Positions 18,403 to 18,883 of a stretch of 18,883 nucleotides of DNA are shown here, in pieces. This DNA comes from Rhodocollybia butyracea (taxonomy: Eukaryota; Basidiomycota; Agaricomycetes; Agaricales; Omphalotaceae). The notes under the pieces are model-generated. The model searched no databases. It saw nothing but the letters and a program-made list of their open reading frames with translations, and had not been told where the DNA came from. The stretch lies in assembly GCA_015501585.1 (NCBI GenBank), contig JADNRY010001016.1, positions 1 through 18,883 on the forward strand. The letters run 5' to 3'. Within the stretch, counting starts at the first letter, position 1. Each line of letters opens with the position of its first letter. The translations under genes and the position numbers were made by a program.

Positions 18403-18717
18403 GGGGCACAATCTGATGTGCATTCCCCAGGTTTGAGTTGGACTTACATCTGTCTCTCTCCTCACTCTACTCCTCAATGCATGTGGGAATTCTACTTAGC
18501 ATTGTTGGGGTTGTATTACTAGAGGTTGGTTCCTCATGGACTTGGTATCCTCGTTGTGTGTTGCTCTGAAGAACACTCTAGACTTTAGTGAAAGCTGAAT
18601 CTAGTTTACAGTTCTCTCTGCTCAGTTACATCAGTGGATCTAAATCTAGAAAAACTAAAGTTGTTGCCTGCTTCTCTATTGTGAGAGGTATGACACTGAG
18701 TCATATTGTTGACTCAG

Positions 18718-18866
18718 TATTTGGACATTTGGTCCCATTGTTGAAAGGCGCTTGGCCAATTGTTTGGATCTTGGTCCCATTGTTTGGACATTTGGTCCCA
18801 TTGTTGAAAGGCGCTTGGCCTATTGTTTGGACACTTGGTCCCATTGTTGGAATTGGCACTTGGCCC
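18718..18866 (+). repeat. Minisatellite of 21-bp class with 63-bp higher-order period
   Basis: TTGGACATTTGGTCCCATTG, TTGAAAGGCGCTTGGCC-ATTG and TTTGGATCTTGGTCCCATTG alternate as units of 20-22 bp. The three-unit block repeats with a 63-bp offset (18721 and 18784). Seven units are visible before the window ends. Confidence 0.8.
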
Positions 18867-18883
18867 TTCTTGGTTTCTAGGAA

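Overview
The window looks like accessory, repeat-rich DNA from a filamentous fungus, most likely an agaricomycete basidiomycete. The grounds are short spliceosomal introns (about 43-65 nt with branch-like CTNAC/CTAAC boxes), pyrimidine-rich leaders before start codons, and two gene families that I know from memory to be expanded in such fungi: KDZ-associated cysteine-cluster proteins and small GIY-YIG (T5orf172/MUG113-like) proteins. I could run no database search.

Layout. Positions 1-7227 carry one broken KDZ-type transposase-like gene, split by a 5201-bp insertion at 840-6040. The two halves rejoin in frame across the insertion, only six bases before a 51-nt intron, so both edges of the insertion can be placed to the base. 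The insertion has 11-bp perfect terminal inverted repeats, subterminal repeats, and two long arms built of a roughly 309-bp satellite in opposite orientations around a central spacer of about 0.4-0.5 kb. No protein is credible inside it. It has the architecture of a foldback-type element and is the most unusual object in the window.

From 7300 to 11010 there is no convincing gene except GIY-YIG copy 1 (9678-10190, three exons) and a weak reverse-strand frame (9002-9466). The rest is a degenerate dispersed repeat of about 60-73 bp, recognised by CAGCGGAGAATTGCTGG, which reverses orientation at about 8575.

From 11997 to 14282 lie a small multi-exon membrane protein gene on the minus strand (106 aa model), a plus-strand frame of unknown function (12708-13328) and GIY-YIG copy 2 on the minus strand (13510-14282, four exons). 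Both GIY-YIG models come out at exactly 132 aa and align residue by residue near the N-terminus, which supports both. Copy 2 lacks a CxxC pair and a candidate catalytic glutamate seen in copy 1.

From 14283 to 18883 the sequence is gene-poor: two low-confidence frames, two TATA boxes, a perfect hairpin, and at the right edge an AT-rich promoter-like block followed by a 21/63-bp minisatellite. The genes do not form a pathway. The region reads as a landing zone for mobile elements with a few small genes between them.
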